DNA of 64,000 nt from Pseudomonas reactans (GCF_013385825.1 NZ_JACAPG010000021.1:62001-126000); one strand, 5' to 3'; numbered from the stretch's first letter, positions 20,502-31,000 are shown. Made by a program: numbers and translations. The notes: generated by a model not told the origin, from the sequence alone.

Positions 20502-20516
20502 CCCGCCGTTGGCGGG
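20502..20516 (+). terminator. hairpin after ffh, weak terminator candidate
   Basis: CCCGCC / GGCGGG with a GTT loop lies 61 bp after the ffh stop. There is no immediate T tract, only TTTT 15 bases later, so termination is uncertain. Confidence 0.35.
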
Positions 20517-20591
20517 CGCTGACTCGCCGTTTTAACCGACGGCTCTATAGCAGATCTGAGTGGCACGCTGATAGGCGCCAGAAAAAGACAT

Positions 20592-20619
20592 TTGCAAAAG
20601 TCCGGATATTCCTTAGAAT
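20592..20619 (+). promoter_or_regulatory. sigma70 promoter of rpsP-rimM-trmD-rplS
   Basis: -35 TTGCAA (20592-20597), a 16-bp spacer and -10 TAGAAT (20614-20619), giving a leader of about 65 nt before rpsP. Confidence 0.7.
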
Positions 20620-20691
20620 ATGCGGCCTTTCGGGCACCTATGCCCGCTGTGCATTTAGATTTGCAGCACCGACTACAGGAACGATGTTCAC

Positions 20692-20943
20692 ATGCTAACA
20701 ATCCGTCTTGCCCTTGGCGGCTCCAAAAAGCGCCCGTTTTACCACTTGACCGTAACCGACAGCCGCAACCCGCGCGACGGTTCGCACAAGGAACAGGTTG
20801 GTTTCTTCAACCCTGTTGCTCGTGGTCAAGAAGTTCGTCTGTCCGTGAACCAAGAGCGCGTAGCCTACTGGCTGAGCGTGGGTGCACAGCCATCCGAGCG
20901 CGTTGCAAAACTGTTGAAGGACTCGGCTAAGGCCGCAGCCTGA
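20692..20943 (+). CDS. rpsP: 30S ribosomal protein S16
   Basis: An 83-residue ribosomal protein needed for 30S assembly. It begins [19 protein letters not shown] and contains SRNPRDG and FFNPVARG, all typical of bS16. It is the first gene of the conserved operon rpsP-rimM-trmD-rplS, with rimM starting 5 bp after its stop. The promoter is at 20592-20619. Confidence 0.98.
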   Translation: MLTIRLALGGSKKRPFYHLTVTDSRNPRDGSHKEQVGFFNPVARGQEVRLSVNQERVAYWLSVGAQPSERVAKLLKDSAKAAA

Positions 20944-20948
20944 GCAAT

Positions 20949-21485
20949 ATGAACGCGACGCCAGCTGTTGCTGATGATTTGATCGTTATCGGCAAGATTT
21001 ACTCTGTTCATGGCGTTCGCGGCGAAGTGAAGGTGTATTCCTTTACTGATCCGACTGAAAACCTGTTGCAGTACAAGACCTGGACGCTCAAGCGCGAAGG
21101 GAGTGTGAAGCAGGTTGAGCTGGTCAGTGGACGCGGGAGCGATAAGTTCCTGGTCGCAAAGCTCAAGGGTCTTGATGACCGTGAAGAAGCTCGTCTTCTG
21201 GCCGGTTATGAGATCTGCGTGCCGCGCAACCTGTTCCCTGAATTGACCGACGGCGAGTACTACTGGTACCAGCTGGAAGGTCTGAAGGTTATTGATCAAC
21301 TCGGGCAATTGTTCGGGAAAATCGATCATCTTCTGGAAACCGGCGCCAATGATGTAATGGTGGTCAAGCCTTGCGCTGGCAGCCTGGATGATCGCGAACG
21401 CCTGTTGCCCTATACGGCGCAATGCGTGTTGGCCGTCGACCTGGTCGCGGGCGAGATGAAGGTGGAATGGGACGCGGACTTCTAA
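20949..21485 (+). CDS. rimM: 16S rRNA processing protein RimM
   Basis: A 178-residue 30S maturation factor. The N-terminal RimM domain starts with [21 protein letters not shown], and the C-terminal PRC-barrel region holds [14 protein letters not shown] and ends [10 protein letters not shown]-like (here [11 protein letters not shown]). It assists assembly of the 30S head and works with S19. It lies between rpsP and trmD, with 2 bp to the trmD GTG start. Confidence 0.97.
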   Translation: MNATPAVADDLIVIGKIYSVHGVRGEVKVYSFTDPTENLLQYKTWTLKREGSVKQVELVSGRGSDKFLVAKLKGLDDREEARLLAGYEICVPRNLFPELTDGEYYWYQLEGLKVIDQLGQLFGKIDHLLETGANDVMVVKPCAGSLDDRERLLPYTAQCVLAVDLVAGEMKVEWDADF

Positions 21486-21487
21486 GC

Positions 21488-22240
21488 GTGGCTAATTTGC
21501 GCATTGAAGTGATCAGTTTGTTTCCCGAGATGTTTTCCGCCATCAGCGAGTACGGCATCACCAGTCGGGCGGTGAAACAGGGGCTGTTGCAGCTCACCTG
21601 TTGGAACCCGCGAGACTACACGACGGATCGACATCACACTGTGGACGATCGCCCATTTGGCGGTGGTCCGGGCATGGTGATGAAGATCAAGCCCCTGGAA
21701 GACGCGTTGGTTCAGGCCAAGGCCGCCGCCGGGGAGAAGGCGAAGGTAATTTACCTGTCCCCTCAAGGCCGTCAGCTGAAACAGGCTGGGGTCCGCGAAC
21801 TGGCGAATGAGGAAGCACTGATCCTGATTGCCGGTCGCTATGAAGGCATTGACGAGCGTTTTATTGAAGCTCATGTCGATGAAGAGTGGTCGATTGGGGA
21901 CTATGTCCTGTCTGGCGGCGAGCTGCCGGCGATGGTCCTGATAGATGCGGTTACACGACTGCTGCCTGGAGCTTTAGGGCATGCGGACTCCGCGGAGGAA
22001 GATTCCTTCACGGATGGTTTGCTGGATTGCCCGCACTACACCCGACCGGAGGTGTATGCGGATCAGCGTGTTCCCGACGTATTGCTAAGTGGCAATCACG
22101 CACACATCCGGCGTTGGCGTTTACAGCAGTCCCTTGGTCGGACCTATGAACGACGCGCCGATCTTCTGGAAAGCCGCTCGCTTTCTGGAGAAGAGAAGAA
22201 GCTGCTCGAGGAATACATCCTCGCGCGGGACGATAGTTAA
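21488..22240 (+). CDS. trmD: tRNA (guanine-37-N1)-methyltransferase
   Basis: A SPOUT methyltransferase that makes m1G37 in tRNAs to prevent frameshifting. GTG 21488 is used because it follows the rimM stop by 2 bases and gives the standard 250 residues starting [16 protein letters not shown]; the frame continues 5' inside rimM but is not coding there. Visible motifs are [23 protein letters not shown], the trefoil-knot AdoMet site [12 protein letters not shown]...[16 protein letters not shown], and [18 protein letters not shown]. Confidence 0.97.
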   Translation: MANLRIEVISLFPEMFSAISEYGITSRAVKQGLLQLTCWNPRDYTTDRHHTVDDRPFGGGPGMVMKIKPLEDALVQAKAAAGEKAKVIYLSPQGRQLKQAGVRELANEEALILIAGRYEGIDERFIEAHVDEEWSIGDYVLSGGELPAMVLIDAVTRLLPGALGHADSAEEDSFTDGLLDCPHYTRPEVYADQRVPDVLLSGNHAHIRRWRLQQSLGRTYERRADLLESRSLSGEEKKLLEEYILARDDS

Positions 22241-22285
22241 CAACGTATCGATGGTAGGTCCATTGACTTACCTTAGGAGCACAGC

Positions 22286-22636
22286 ATGACTAACAAAATC
22301 ATCCTTGCACTCGAAGCAGAGCAGATGACCAAAGAGATCCCTACCTTTGCCCCGGGCGACACCATTGTCGTTCAGGTGAAAGTGAAGGAAGGCGACCGTT
22401 CGCGTCTGCAAGCGTTCGAAGGCGTGGTAATCGCCAAGCGTAACCGTGGTGTGAACAGTGCTTTCACTGTTCGTAAAATCTCCAACGGTGTTGGCGTAGA
22501 GCGTACTTTCCAGACCTACAGCCCGCAAATCGACAGCATGGCCGTCAAGCGTCGCGGTGACGTACGTAAAGCCAAGCTGTACTACCTGCGTGACCTGTCC
22601 GGTAAAGCAGCTCGCATCAAGGAAAAACTGGCTTAA
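22286..22636 (+). CDS. rplS: 50S ribosomal protein L19
   Basis: A 116-residue ribosomal protein at the 30S-50S interface. bL19 features are [47 protein letters not shown] and the ending [24 protein letters not shown] stands 8 bases before ATG 22286. It is the last gene of the operon, with a strong terminator behind it. Confidence 0.98.
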
Positions 22637-22653
22637 GTCCAGCTTCCCGATGC

Positions 22654-22686
22654 AGAAAAAAGCAGCCTACGGGCTGCTTTTTTGTG
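22654..22686 (+). terminator. rho-independent terminator of the rpsP operon
   Basis: The stem AAAAAAGCAGCC / GGGCTGCTTTTTT has a TAC loop and begins 18 bp after the rplS stop. Confidence 0.92.
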
Positions 22687-22718
22687 CCTGAAATTTGTCC
22701 ATTTGCCGGTATTTGTCC

Positions 22719-23132
22719 ATGACCACCCGCCTCGAAGAAATCCAGCGCCGCACCGACCTGTCCGTGACCCACGTCACCAAGGCCGTGTTCCCGCCGACCA
22801 CCAACCACCACAACACCTTGTTCGGCGGCACCGCCTTGGCCTGGATGGATGAGGTGTCGTTCATCACGGCCACGCGCTTTTGCCGCCTGCCGTTGGTGAC
22901 GGTGTCTACCGACCGCATCGACTTCAACCACGCGATCCCGGCCGGCTCCATCGTTGAGCTGATCGGCCGCGTGATCAAGGTCGGCAACACCAGCCTCAAG
23001 GTTGAAGTGGAAGTGTTCGTCGAGAGCATGAGTGCCGATGGTCGCGAGAAGGCGATCCAGGGTGTGTTCAGCTTTGTGGCGATTGACGCAGACAAGCGCC
23101 CAGTTCCCGTACTGCCTGGCTTCAAAGACTGA
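22719..23132 (+). CDS. hotdog-fold acyl-CoA thioesterase
   Basis: A 137-residue YciA/BACH-type thioesterase that hydrolyses acyl-CoA. Family motifs are FPPTTNHHNTLFGGTALAWMDE (hotdog helix with the catalytic Asn/Asp region) and VSTDRIDFNHAIPAGSIVEL. ATG 22719 (MTTRLEE) is preferred over a TTG at 22695; neither has a clear ribosome binding site. Substrate chain length is not evident. A REPIN separates it from xerD. Confidence 0.88.
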   Translation: MTTRLEEIQRRTDLSVTHVTKAVFPPTTNHHNTLFGGTALAWMDEVSFITATRFCRLPLVTVSTDRIDFNHAIPAGSIVELIGRVIKVGNTSLKVEVEVFVESMSADGREKAIQGVFSFVAIDADKRPVPVLPGFKD

Positions 23133-23141
23133 CATCGCCCT

Positions 23142-23228
23142 CTGTAGGAGCCGGCTTGCCGGCGATAGCGGCCTCAAGTATTGCAGTGTCATTGGGAGGG
23201 CGCCATCGCCGGCAAGCCGGCTCCTACA
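23142..23228. repeat. REPIN, GCCGGC family
   Basis: TAGGAGCCGGCTTGCCGGC on the left and the inverted copy CCATCGCCGGCAAGCCGGCT on the right, between the thioesterase and xerD genes. Confidence 0.93.
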
Positions 23229-23268
23229 TGAGGTAGCATCTATCTAATTTCCCAGCCTCCGAGCCCCC

Positions 23269-24165
23269 ATGCCCGCCATTGACCATCCGCTGATTGATCG
23301 CTTCCTCGACGCCCTGTGGCTGGAAAAAGGCCTGTCAGACAACACTCGCCAGGCCTACCGCAGCGACCTGACGCTGTTCAACGGCTGGCTACAGGAAAAA
23401 AACCTCGAGCTGATCAATGCCGGTCGCGAACTTATTCTCGATCACCTCGCCTGGCGCCTGGAGCAGAACTACAAGCCACGCTCTACTGCACGATTCCTTT
23501 CCGGCGTGCGTGGCTTCTATCGCTATCTGCTGCGTGAAAAACTGATCTCCCTCGACCCAACCCTGCAAGTCGATATGCCACAACTCGGTAGGCCATTGCC
23601 CAAATCCCTGTCGGAAGCCGACGTGGAGGCCTTGCTTGCCGCGCCGGATTTAAGTGAGGCCATCGGCCAGCGCGACCGCGCCATGCTGGAGGTGCTGTAT
23701 GCCTGCGGCCTGCGGGTGACCGAATTGATTAGCCTCACCCTGGAGCAAGTCAACCTGCGTCAGGGCGTGCTGCGGGTGATGGGCAAGGGCAGCAAGGAAA
23801 GGCTGGTGCCCATGGGCGAGGAGGCGATTGTGTGGGTCGAGCGCTATATGCGTGATGCTCGCAGTGAGCTGCTTGGTGGGCGGCCCAGCGACGTGCTGTT
23901 CCCCAGCCTGCGCGGCGAGCAGATGACCCGGCAGACCTTCTGGCATCGTATCAAGCACCAGGCCAAGGTCGCGGGTATCGGCAAGACCTTGTCACCCCAC
24001 ACGTTGCGCCATGCATTTGCCACGCATTTGCTCAACCACGGTGCGGATTTGCGCGTCGTACAAATGCTGCTTGGCCACAGCGACTTATCCACAACCCAGA
24101 TCTACACCCATGTTGCCCGTGCACGTTTGCAGGATATGCACGCCAAGCACCACCCGCGAGGCTGA
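23269..24165 (+). CDS. xerD: site-specific tyrosine recombinase XerD
   Basis: A 298-residue recombinase that with XerC resolves chromosome dimers at dif under FtsK control. The N-terminal SAM-like core-binding domain is at 1-95 and the catalytic domain at 105-290, with the pentad Arg in CGLRVTELI, Lys in GKGSKERLVP, HTLRHAFATHLL, LLGHSDLSTTQIYTHV and the Tyr nucleophile in QIYTH. Adjacency to dsbC, hom and thrC matches other Pseudomonas and argues for xerD rather than xerC or an integron/phage integrase. Confidence 0.95.
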   Translation: MPAIDHPLIDRFLDALWLEKGLSDNTRQAYRSDLTLFNGWLQEKNLELINAGRELILDHLAWRLEQNYKPRSTARFLSGVRGFYRYLLREKLISLDPTLQVDMPQLGRPLPKSLSEADVEALLAAPDLSEAIGQRDRAMLEVLYACGLRVTELISLTLEQVNLRQGVLRVMGKGSKERLVPMGEEAIVWVERYMRDARSELLGGRPSDVLFPSLRGEQMTRQTFWHRIKHQAKVAGIGKTLSPHTLRHAFATHLLNHGADLRVVQMLLGHSDLSTTQIYTHVARARLQDMHAKHHPRG

Positions 24166-24307
24166 AAACCGCCAATTTATCCCGTCACGGGCTGCCCTGC
24201 GGCCCAACTGTGGTAGGCTTTGCCGGTTAGCAAAGGGGACGGCCCATACCCGAGTTTCCACATCGGTGCTACTGCTCCCGTCCCTGCATCTGCCTTCAGG
24301 AGTTCCC

Positions 24308-25039
24308 ATGCGCTTGACCCAGATTATTGCCGCCGCAGCCATTGCGTTGGTTTCCACCTTTGCGTTTGCCGATGACGCTGCCGAGCAGACCATCCGCAAG
24401 AGCCTGGCCAACCTGCAACTCGATACCCCGATCGAAAGCATCAGCGCCAGCCCGATGGCCGGCCTGTATGAAGTCAAGCTCAAGGGCAGCCGCGTGCTGT
24501 ACGCCAGTGCCGACGGCCAGTACATCGTCCAGGGTTATCTGTTCCAATTGAAGGACGGCAAGCCGGTCAACCTGACCGAGAAAGCCGAGCGCCTGGGCGT
24601 GTCCAAGCTGATCAATGGCATTCCGGTAGCAGAAACCGTGGTTTACCCGGCCATCGGCGAGACCAAGACCCATATCACCGTGTTCACCGACACCACCTGC
24701 CCGTACTGCCACAAGCTGCACGCCGAAGTGCCGGCATTGAACAAGCTGGGTGTGGAAGTGCGCTATGTCGCGTTCCCGCGCCAGGGCCTGGGTTCGCCGG
24801 GTGACGAGCAGTTGCAAGCCGTGTGGTGCTCGGCCGACAAGAAAGCCGCCATGGACAAGATGGTCGATGGCAAGGAAATCAAAGCGGCCAAATGTGCCAA
24901 CCCGGTTTCCAAGCAGTTCGCCCTCGGTCAATCCATCGGCGTGAACGGTACACCGGCCATCGTTTTGGCTGACGGCCAAGTGATTCCGGGCTACCAGCCG
25001 GCACCACAAGTTGCCAAACTGGCGCTCAGTGCCAAATAA
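24308..25039 (+). CDS. dsbC: thiol:disulfide interchange protein DsbC
   Basis: A periplasmic disulfide isomerase, 243 residues. The signal peptide is MRLTQIIAAAAIALVSTFAFA, followed by a dimerisation domain (about 25-85) and a thioredoxin-fold domain with active site CPYC in TDTTCPYCHKLH; GVNGTPAIVLADG supplies the cis-Pro loop. ATG 24308 follows AGGAG by 5 bases. It lies between xerD and hom as in P. aeruginosa. Confidence 0.95.
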   Translation: MRLTQIIAAAAIALVSTFAFADDAAEQTIRKSLANLQLDTPIESISASPMAGLYEVKLKGSRVLYASADGQYIVQGYLFQLKDGKPVNLTEKAERLGVSKLINGIPVAETVVYPAIGETKTHITVFTDTTCPYCHKLHAEVPALNKLGVEVRYVAFPRQGLGSPGDEQLQAVWCSADKKAAMDKMVDGKEIKAAKCANPVSKQFALGQSIGVNGTPAIVLADGQVIPGYQPAPQVAKLALSAK

Positions 25040-25045
25040 ATCAGT

Positions 25046-25150
25046 ATCGTCGAAACGTCGACGATCAAGGCTTGCTGACACGTCGGCGAGTCGTTAATTG
25101 CAAGCCGCAGTCGTGCGGCTGTTTTCCACGGCCGACCTAGCGTCGGCCGT
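25046..25150 (+). promoter_or_regulatory. three consecutive stem-loops upstream of hom
   Basis: Perfect stems occur at 25046-25065 (8 bp), 25103-25120 (AGCCGCA/TGCGGCT, then GTTTT) and 25128-25150 (ACGGCCGAC/GTCGGCCGT, then TTTC). The second has a terminator-like T tract and may end dsbC. The third finishes 18 bp before the hom start, so it lies in its leader. Attenuation is possible but unproven; I saw no convincing Thr/Ile-rich leader peptide. Confidence 0.5.
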
Positions 25151-25168
25151 TTCATGGGGAGTTCTTCA

Positions 25169-26473
25169 GTGAAACCGGTCAAAGTAGGCATCTGTGGGTT
25201 AGGGACCGTCGGTGGCGGCACCTTCAACGTACTTCAGCGTAATGCTGAAGAAATTTCCCGCCGCGCAGGCCGTGGGATTGAAGTGGCGCAAATTGCCACG
25301 CGTTCGCCAAAGCCTCAGTTCGAAACGACCGGTATTGCGATTACCAACGATGTCTTCGCCGTTGCCACCAACCCTGAAATCGATATCGTCATCGAGCTGG
25401 TCGGCGGCTACACCGTGGCCCGTGAGCTGGTGCTCAAGGCCATCGAGAACGGCAAGCACGTGGTTACCGCCAACAAGGCGCTGATCGCCGTGCACGGTAA
25501 CGAGATCTTCGCCAAGGCCCGCGAGAAGGGCGTGATCGTGGCGTTCGAAGCCGCCGTGGCCGGTGGTATCCCGGTGATCAAGGCGATCCGTGAAGGCCTG
25601 TCCGCCAACCGCATCAACTGGGTGGCCGGCATCATCAACGGCACCGGTAACTTCATCCTTACCGAAATGCGCGAGAAGGGCCGTACCTTCGAAGACGTGC
25701 TGGCCGAAGCCCAGGCCCTGGGTTACGCCGAAGCCGACCCGACTTTCGACGTGGAAGGTATCGACGCCGCTCACAAGCTGACCATCCTGGCGTCCATCGC
25801 CTTTGGTATCCCGCTGCAGTTCGACAAGGCCTACACCGAAGGCATCACCAAGCTGACCACCGCCGACGTGAACTATGCCGAAGCTCTGGGATACCGCATC
25901 AAGCACCTCGGCGTTGCGCGCAGCACCCCAGCCGGTATCGAGCTGCGTGTGCACCCGACGCTGATCCCGGCCGACCGCCTGATCGCCAACGTCAATGGCG
26001 TGATGAACGCCGTGATGGTCAACGGTGATGCGGCCGGTTCGACCCTGTTCTACGGCGCCGGTGCCGGCATGGAGCCCACCGCTTCGTCGGTGATCGCCGA
26101 CTTGGTGGACGTGGTCCGCGCCATGACCAGCGACCCGGAAAACCGTGTGCCGCACCTGGCCTTCCAGCCGGATTCGCTGTCGGCCCACCCGATCCTGCCG
26201 ATCGAAGCCTGCGAAAGCGCCTACTACCTGCGCATTCAGGCCCAGGACCATCCGGGCGTGTTGGCCCAGGTTGCGAGCATCCTGTCGGAGCGCGGTATCA
26301 ACATCGAATCGATCATGCAGAAGGAAGTCGAGGAGCAAAACGGCCAGGTGCCGATGATCCTGCTGACTCACCGCGTGCTCGAACAGCACATCAATGATGC
26401 CATCGCTGCCCTGGAAGCCCTGCAAGGCGTGGTCGGCCCGGTGGTACGGATCCGCGTCGAACACCTGAACTAA
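25169..26473 (+). CDS. hom: homoserine dehydrogenase
   Basis: Reduces aspartate semialdehyde to homoserine with NAD(P)H for threonine and methionine synthesis. It has 434 residues: the N-terminal Rossmann fold (VGICGLGTVGGG), the catalytic domain with TANKALIA, AAVAGGIPVIKAIREGL, GIINGTGNFILTEM and EADPTFDVEGIDAAHKL, and a C-terminal ACT domain (about 350-430) for threonine feedback. GTG 25169 is preferred: GGGGAG precedes it and it gives the family start VKPVKVGICGLG; ATG 25154 is in frame but overlaps the leader hairpin region. Confidence 0.95.
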   Translation: MKPVKVGICGLGTVGGGTFNVLQRNAEEISRRAGRGIEVAQIATRSPKPQFETTGIAITNDVFAVATNPEIDIVIELVGGYTVARELVLKAIENGKHVVTANKALIAVHGNEIFAKAREKGVIVAFEAAVAGGIPVIKAIREGLSANRINWVAGIINGTGNFILTEMREKGRTFEDVLAEAQALGYAEADPTFDVEGIDAAHKLTILASIAFGIPLQFDKAYTEGITKLTTADVNYAEALGYRIKHLGVARSTPAGIELRVHPTLIPADRLIANVNGVMNAVMVNGDAAGSTLFYGAGAGMEPTASSVIADLVDVVRAMTSDPENRVPHLAFQPDSLSAHPILPIEACESAYYLRIQAQDHPGVLAQVASILSERGINIESIMQKEVEEQNGQVPMILLTHRVLEQHINDAIAALEALQGVVGPVVRIRVEHLN

Positions 26474-26485
26474 TGGTTTTGCTGC

Positions 26486-26512
26486 AAGGGCCCCGCAGGT
26501 TCGGCGGCCCTT
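26486..26512 (+). terminator. hairpin between hom and thrC
   Basis: AAGGGCC / GGCCCTT followed by GTTC. It lies 28 bp before thrC; it may be a weak or partial terminator or an mRNA processing structure. Confidence 0.4.
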
Positions 26513-26540
26513 GTTCAAGAATGCTCTAGAGGAGCCAGTC

Positions 26541-27950
26541 ATGCGTTATATCAGCACCCGCGGCCAGGCACCGGCCCTGAATTTCGAAGACGTCCTGCTG
26601 GCAGGCCTTGCCACTGACGGCGGCCTGTACGTGCCGGAAAACCTGCCACGTTTTACCCAGGAAGAGATCGCTTCCTGGGCTGGCCTGCCGTACCACGAGC
26701 TGGCGTTCCGCGTGATGCGCCCGTTCGTCACCGGCAGCATTCCGGATGCGGATTTCAAGAAGATTCTGGAAGAGACATATGGCGTGTTTTCCCACAACGC
26801 CATCGCCCCTCTGCGCCAGTTGAACGGCAACGAATGGGTACTGGAGCTGTTCCACGGCCCGACCCTGGCGTTCAAGGATTTCGCCCTGCAACTGCTGGGT
26901 CGCCTGCTCGACTACGTGCTGCAGAAGCGCGGCGAGCGCGTGGTGATCATCGGCGCTACCTCCGGTGATACCGGCTCGGCGGCCATCGAAGGGTGCAAGC
27001 ACTGCGAAAACGTCGACATCTTCATCCTGCACCCGCACCAGCGCGTGTCGGAAGTGCAGCGTCGCCAGATGACTACCATCTTTGGTGAGAACATCCACAA
27101 CATCGCCATCGAAGGCAACTTCGATGACTGCCAGGAAATGGTCAAGAACAGCTTCGCTGACCAGAGCTTCCTGAAGGGCACGCGCCTGGTGGCGGTGAAC
27201 TCGATCAACTGGGCGCGGATCATGGCCCAGATCGTTTACTACTTCCACGCTTCCCTGCAGTTGGGCGGCCCGGCGCGTTCGGTATCGTTCTCGGTGCCGA
27301 CCGGCAACTTCGGCGACATCTTCGCCGGTTACCTGGCGCGCAACATGGGCCTGCCGATCAACCAGTTGATCGTCGCCACCAACCGCAACGACATCCTGCA
27401 CCGCTTCATGAGCGGCAACCAGTACGTCAAGGAAACCCTGCACGCTACCTTGTCGCCGTCCATGGACATCATGGTCTCGTCAAACTTCGAGCGCCTGCTG
27501 TTCGACATGCACGGTCGCAACGGCGCAGCGATTGCCGGCTTGATGGACACCTTCAAGAGCGGTGGCGGTTTCAGCGTGGACGAAGAGCGCTGGACCGAAA
27601 CCCGCAAGCTGTTTGATTCCCTGGCCGTGGACGACGCGCAGACCTGCGAAACCATCGCCGAAGTCTATGCCCAGACCGGCGAGCTGCTCGACCCGCACAC
27701 CGCGATCGGTGTGAAGGCCGCCCGCGAATGCCGTCGCAGCCTGGACATCCCGATGGTGATCCTGGGCACCGCCCATCCGGTCAAATTCCCGGAAGCGGTG
27801 GAGAAGGCGGGTGTTGGCAAGGCGTTGGAGCTGCCTGTGCACTTGGCAGACCTGTTCGAGCGTGAAGAGCGTTGCACCGTATTGGCCAATGACTTGAAGG
27901 CTGTGCAGGCGTTTGTGAGCCAGCACGGAAATCGTGGCAAGCCGCTCTGA
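26541..27950 (+). CDS. thrC: threonine synthase
   Basis: A PLP enzyme converting phosphohomoserine to threonine, 469 residues. Start ATG 26541 follows AGAGGAG. Motifs are the N-terminal MRYISTRGQAP...GLATDGGLYVPE, the PLP lysine in PTLAFKDFALQ, the phosphate-binding GATSGDTGSAAIEG, and SVPTGNFGDIFAGY. It is the large (type II) form of proteobacteria. It lies downstream of hom, separated by the 26486-26512 hairpin, and is followed by a strong terminator. thrB is not adjacent, as is usual in Pseudomonas. Confidence 0.95.
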   Translation: MRYISTRGQAPALNFEDVLLAGLATDGGLYVPENLPRFTQEEIASWAGLPYHELAFRVMRPFVTGSIPDADFKKILEETYGVFSHNAIAPLRQLNGNEWVLELFHGPTLAFKDFALQLLGRLLDYVLQKRGERVVIIGATSGDTGSAAIEGCKHCENVDIFILHPHQRVSEVQRRQMTTIFGENIHNIAIEGNFDDCQEMVKNSFADQSFLKGTRLVAVNSINWARIMAQIVYYFHASLQLGGPARSVSFSVPTGNFGDIFAGYLARNMGLPINQLIVATNRNDILHRFMSGNQYVKETLHATLSPSMDIMVSSNFERLLFDMHGRNGAAIAGLMDTFKSGGGFSVDEERWTETRKLFDSLAVDDAQTCETIAEVYAQTGELLDPHTAIGVKAARECRRSLDIPMVILGTAHPVKFPEAVEKAGVGKALELPVHLADLFEREERCTVLANDLKAVQAFVSQHGNRGKPL

Positions 27951-27974
27951 TTCAATGGCTTCGCGAGGTTGCTC

Positions 27975-28000
27975 AAGCCCGTCTTCGTGACGGGCTTTTT
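27975..28000 (+). terminator. rho-independent terminator of thrC
   Basis: Stem AAGCCCGTC / GACGGGCTT with a TTCGT loop and a T5 tail, 25 bp after the thrC stop. Confidence 0.93.
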
Positions 28001-28060
28001 CATTGGGGCAAGCCATACTCCAACGGGCAACCGACAACAAAAAACAAGGAAACCAATACG

Positions 28061-31000
28061 GTGCGTTTATTAAGCCGAAGGTGCATGTGGCTGGTGTGTC
28101 TGCTCTTGTTCAGTCATCTGTCGACGAGCCTGGCAGCCGTTAGCCTGCCCTTCAAACTGGTCCCGGCTTTTACGCCTCTGGCACCCTTGCCTTTGACGGC
28201 CGCCGAGCAGCAATGGCTGGCGACCCATCGAACGCTGAAGGTCGGTATCTCCATTGATGATTACCAGCCGATTGATATTACCCGCGACCATAATCGCTAC
28301 CAGGGCATCAGCGCCGACTACCTGAGCCTGATCGGGGCGCGGCTCGATGTGCCCATGCAGGTGATGGGCTTCGCTGAGCGGGCGCAAGCGGTGGAAGCCT
28401 TGCGCAGTGGGGCGATTGATATTCTGACCAGCGCCAATGGCTATGAGCGGGATGTGCCTGGGTTGCGGTTTACCCGCGACTACATGCCGGATCGTTCGGT
28501 GGTTGTCGTGCGCCGCGACGACGCTACGCAGAACGAGGACCTCGCGGACAAGAAGGTGGTCTTGCTGGAGGGATATGCCAATGTCGGCAATGTGCATCGG
28601 GCCTATCCCGCCAGTCATATCATGCTGGCTCCGAACCTTTACAGTGGCTTGGAGGCGTTGAACCAAGGAGATGCCGATGCCTTTATCGGCAATGAAGTGA
28701 TCGTGCGTGCCTACAAGTCGCTGCGTCCTTACCTGGGTTTACAGATAAAAGTGGAGAGCCGGCTGGCGCCGATTGGCTTTGCCTTTGCCTCCCGCGCGGC
28801 GGACCCTTTGTTGGGGGGTATGCTGGACCGTGCCTTGTCGAGTATCGACGAGTCGATACGGCGTGAAATCCTGGCGCGCTGGACCACCGGCCTGGGGGTG
28901 GGCATCGCCGCAGACCGCATTGTGTTGTCGGCCCAGGAGCAAGCGTGGCTGTTGCACCATCCTCATGTGGTGGTGGCGTCCCAGCAACAGTCGCCGTACA
29001 TCTTCAAAGACAAGGATGACCAATGGGTCGGCCTGAACGTCGATCTGCTAAACCGGATTTCACGCATGACGGGGTTGCAGTTCGTGATGGAAGAGGTGTC
29101 TTCCACCGCGCAGACCCTGGAGTTACTGGCAGCGGGCAGGGCGGATATGAACACCACGCTGGCCGAGAATCAGGAACGCAGGCAATTCCTGGATTTCAGT
29201 CATGGTTTTGGTGGCGCCGGGTGGGTGTTTATCCAGCGCAGCGACACGCCATTACTGGTCAGTTTGAGTGAACTGTCCGGCAAAGTATTGGCGTTGCCGG
29301 CACGCCATGTACTGGAAAACTTTATTCGTCGTGAACACCCAGACATCGAAATTCTCTCTGTCGATAACTATACCCAGGCCCGTGATCAAGTGATTCAGGG
29401 GCATGCGGCGGCAACTATCCAAAATGAGGTGGAGGTGCAGAGTTACCCGTCCGACGGCTTGCGTATCGGGCGCAGTGTCGAGGGCAAGTGGTCGTCCAAC
29501 AGCCTTGTGGTGCGCAAGGATCAGCCCGAGCTGCTGAGTATTGTGAACAAGGCCTTGGAAGCGATGCCGGTGGCCGAGTTGAGCGCGCTGCGCTTGCGCT
29601 GGCTGGGCGCGGTGCCCATCCCTACATCGGCGTGGCAGCGTGTGCCGCCATGGGCCTATTGGACGGTCGCCATGGCGCTGTTGTGTGTGTTGCTATCGCT
29701 GGCCTGGAATAGCCGGCTCAAGCGTCAGATCCAGCAGCGCTTGGTGGCCGAGCAACGACTGAGCGATCAGTTGGCCTTCAAGCGTGCCTTGCTCGACGGC
29801 ATGCCCAACCCGGTTTTCGTACGTGACCTGGCTGGGCGGTTGGTGACCTGTAACATCAGCTATGAGCAGCAGTTGGCCACCCGGCGGGAGCAGATCCAGG
29901 GCCTGACCTTGATGGAGAGTGGTTTGATGCCAGAGGCTACTGCCGCACGCCTGCATGCAGGGCACATGGAGCAGTTGGCAACGCAGCGATCGTTATTTGT
30001 TGATCGCCAGTTGGAGTTCAACGGCGGCACTTTCCACGTTTATCAATGGACGGTGCCGTTTTTCGACGCGCGCGGCCAATTGCAGGGATTGCTCGGGGGG
30101 TGGATCGACATCAATGAGCGCAAAGTCCTGGAACATCAGTTGATGGACGCACGCCAGGCTGCTGACGAAGCGAATTACGCCAAAAGTGCATTTCTCTCGA
30201 CGCTCAGCCACGAAATTCGTACACCGATGACCGCCATCATCGGCTTGCTTGAATTGGAACAAGAACGCGCCCTGGCCGAGGGCAAGCGCGTTTCCGAAGC
30301 GCTACAGGTGGCCCATCGTTCGGCACGAGAATTGATTGAGTTGATGGGCGATAGCCTGGACCTGGCCAAGATCGAAGCAGGCCATTTGCAACTGGCGCCG
30401 CAGACCACTGACCTGAAAAGTTTTTTCGAGGGGATCCAGCGCCTGTTCGAAGCCATCGCGCGTAAAAAAGGCCTGCATTTGACCCTAGCATTTGACCCGG
30501 CGGCGCAAGGCAGTTATTGGTTCGACCCGCTGCGCTTGCGGCAGGTCATGCATAACCTGCTGGGCAATGCGTTGAAGTTTACCGAGCAGGGTGAGGTTCG
30601 CCTCAGCGTCGTCACCCAGTGCGATGAGTCGGGCGCTGAATACCTGCATGTGTGTGTTGCAGACAGTGGGCCGGGGATTGGCGTCGAACAACAGGCTCGG
30701 GTGTTCAAGCCTTTTGTCCAGGTCAGCCCGCTGACGGCGGCTCAGCATGGCGGGACGGGACTGGGCTTGAGCATTTGTCAGCAACTGGCGGAGTTGATGG
30801 GCGGCACGATCTCCCTGAGCAGCGCGGCGGGCGAGGGCACGACGGTGTGCATTGACCTGTATCTGGAACGGGTCAGTGGTGACGACATGCCTGTTGTGCC
30901 TGCGCTGGCCCTGCCGACTGTCGGTCGCCGTTTGTCGGTGCTGGTCGTGGACGACCTGCCCGCCAATCGTCTGGTGCTGGCTCAGCAGCTTCAGTTCCTC

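Noticed and set aside
22695-22718. N-terminal extension of the thioesterase from TTG 22695
   Set aside because: It begins close to the rpsP-operon terminator and lacks a ribosome binding site; ATG 22719 gives the family length.
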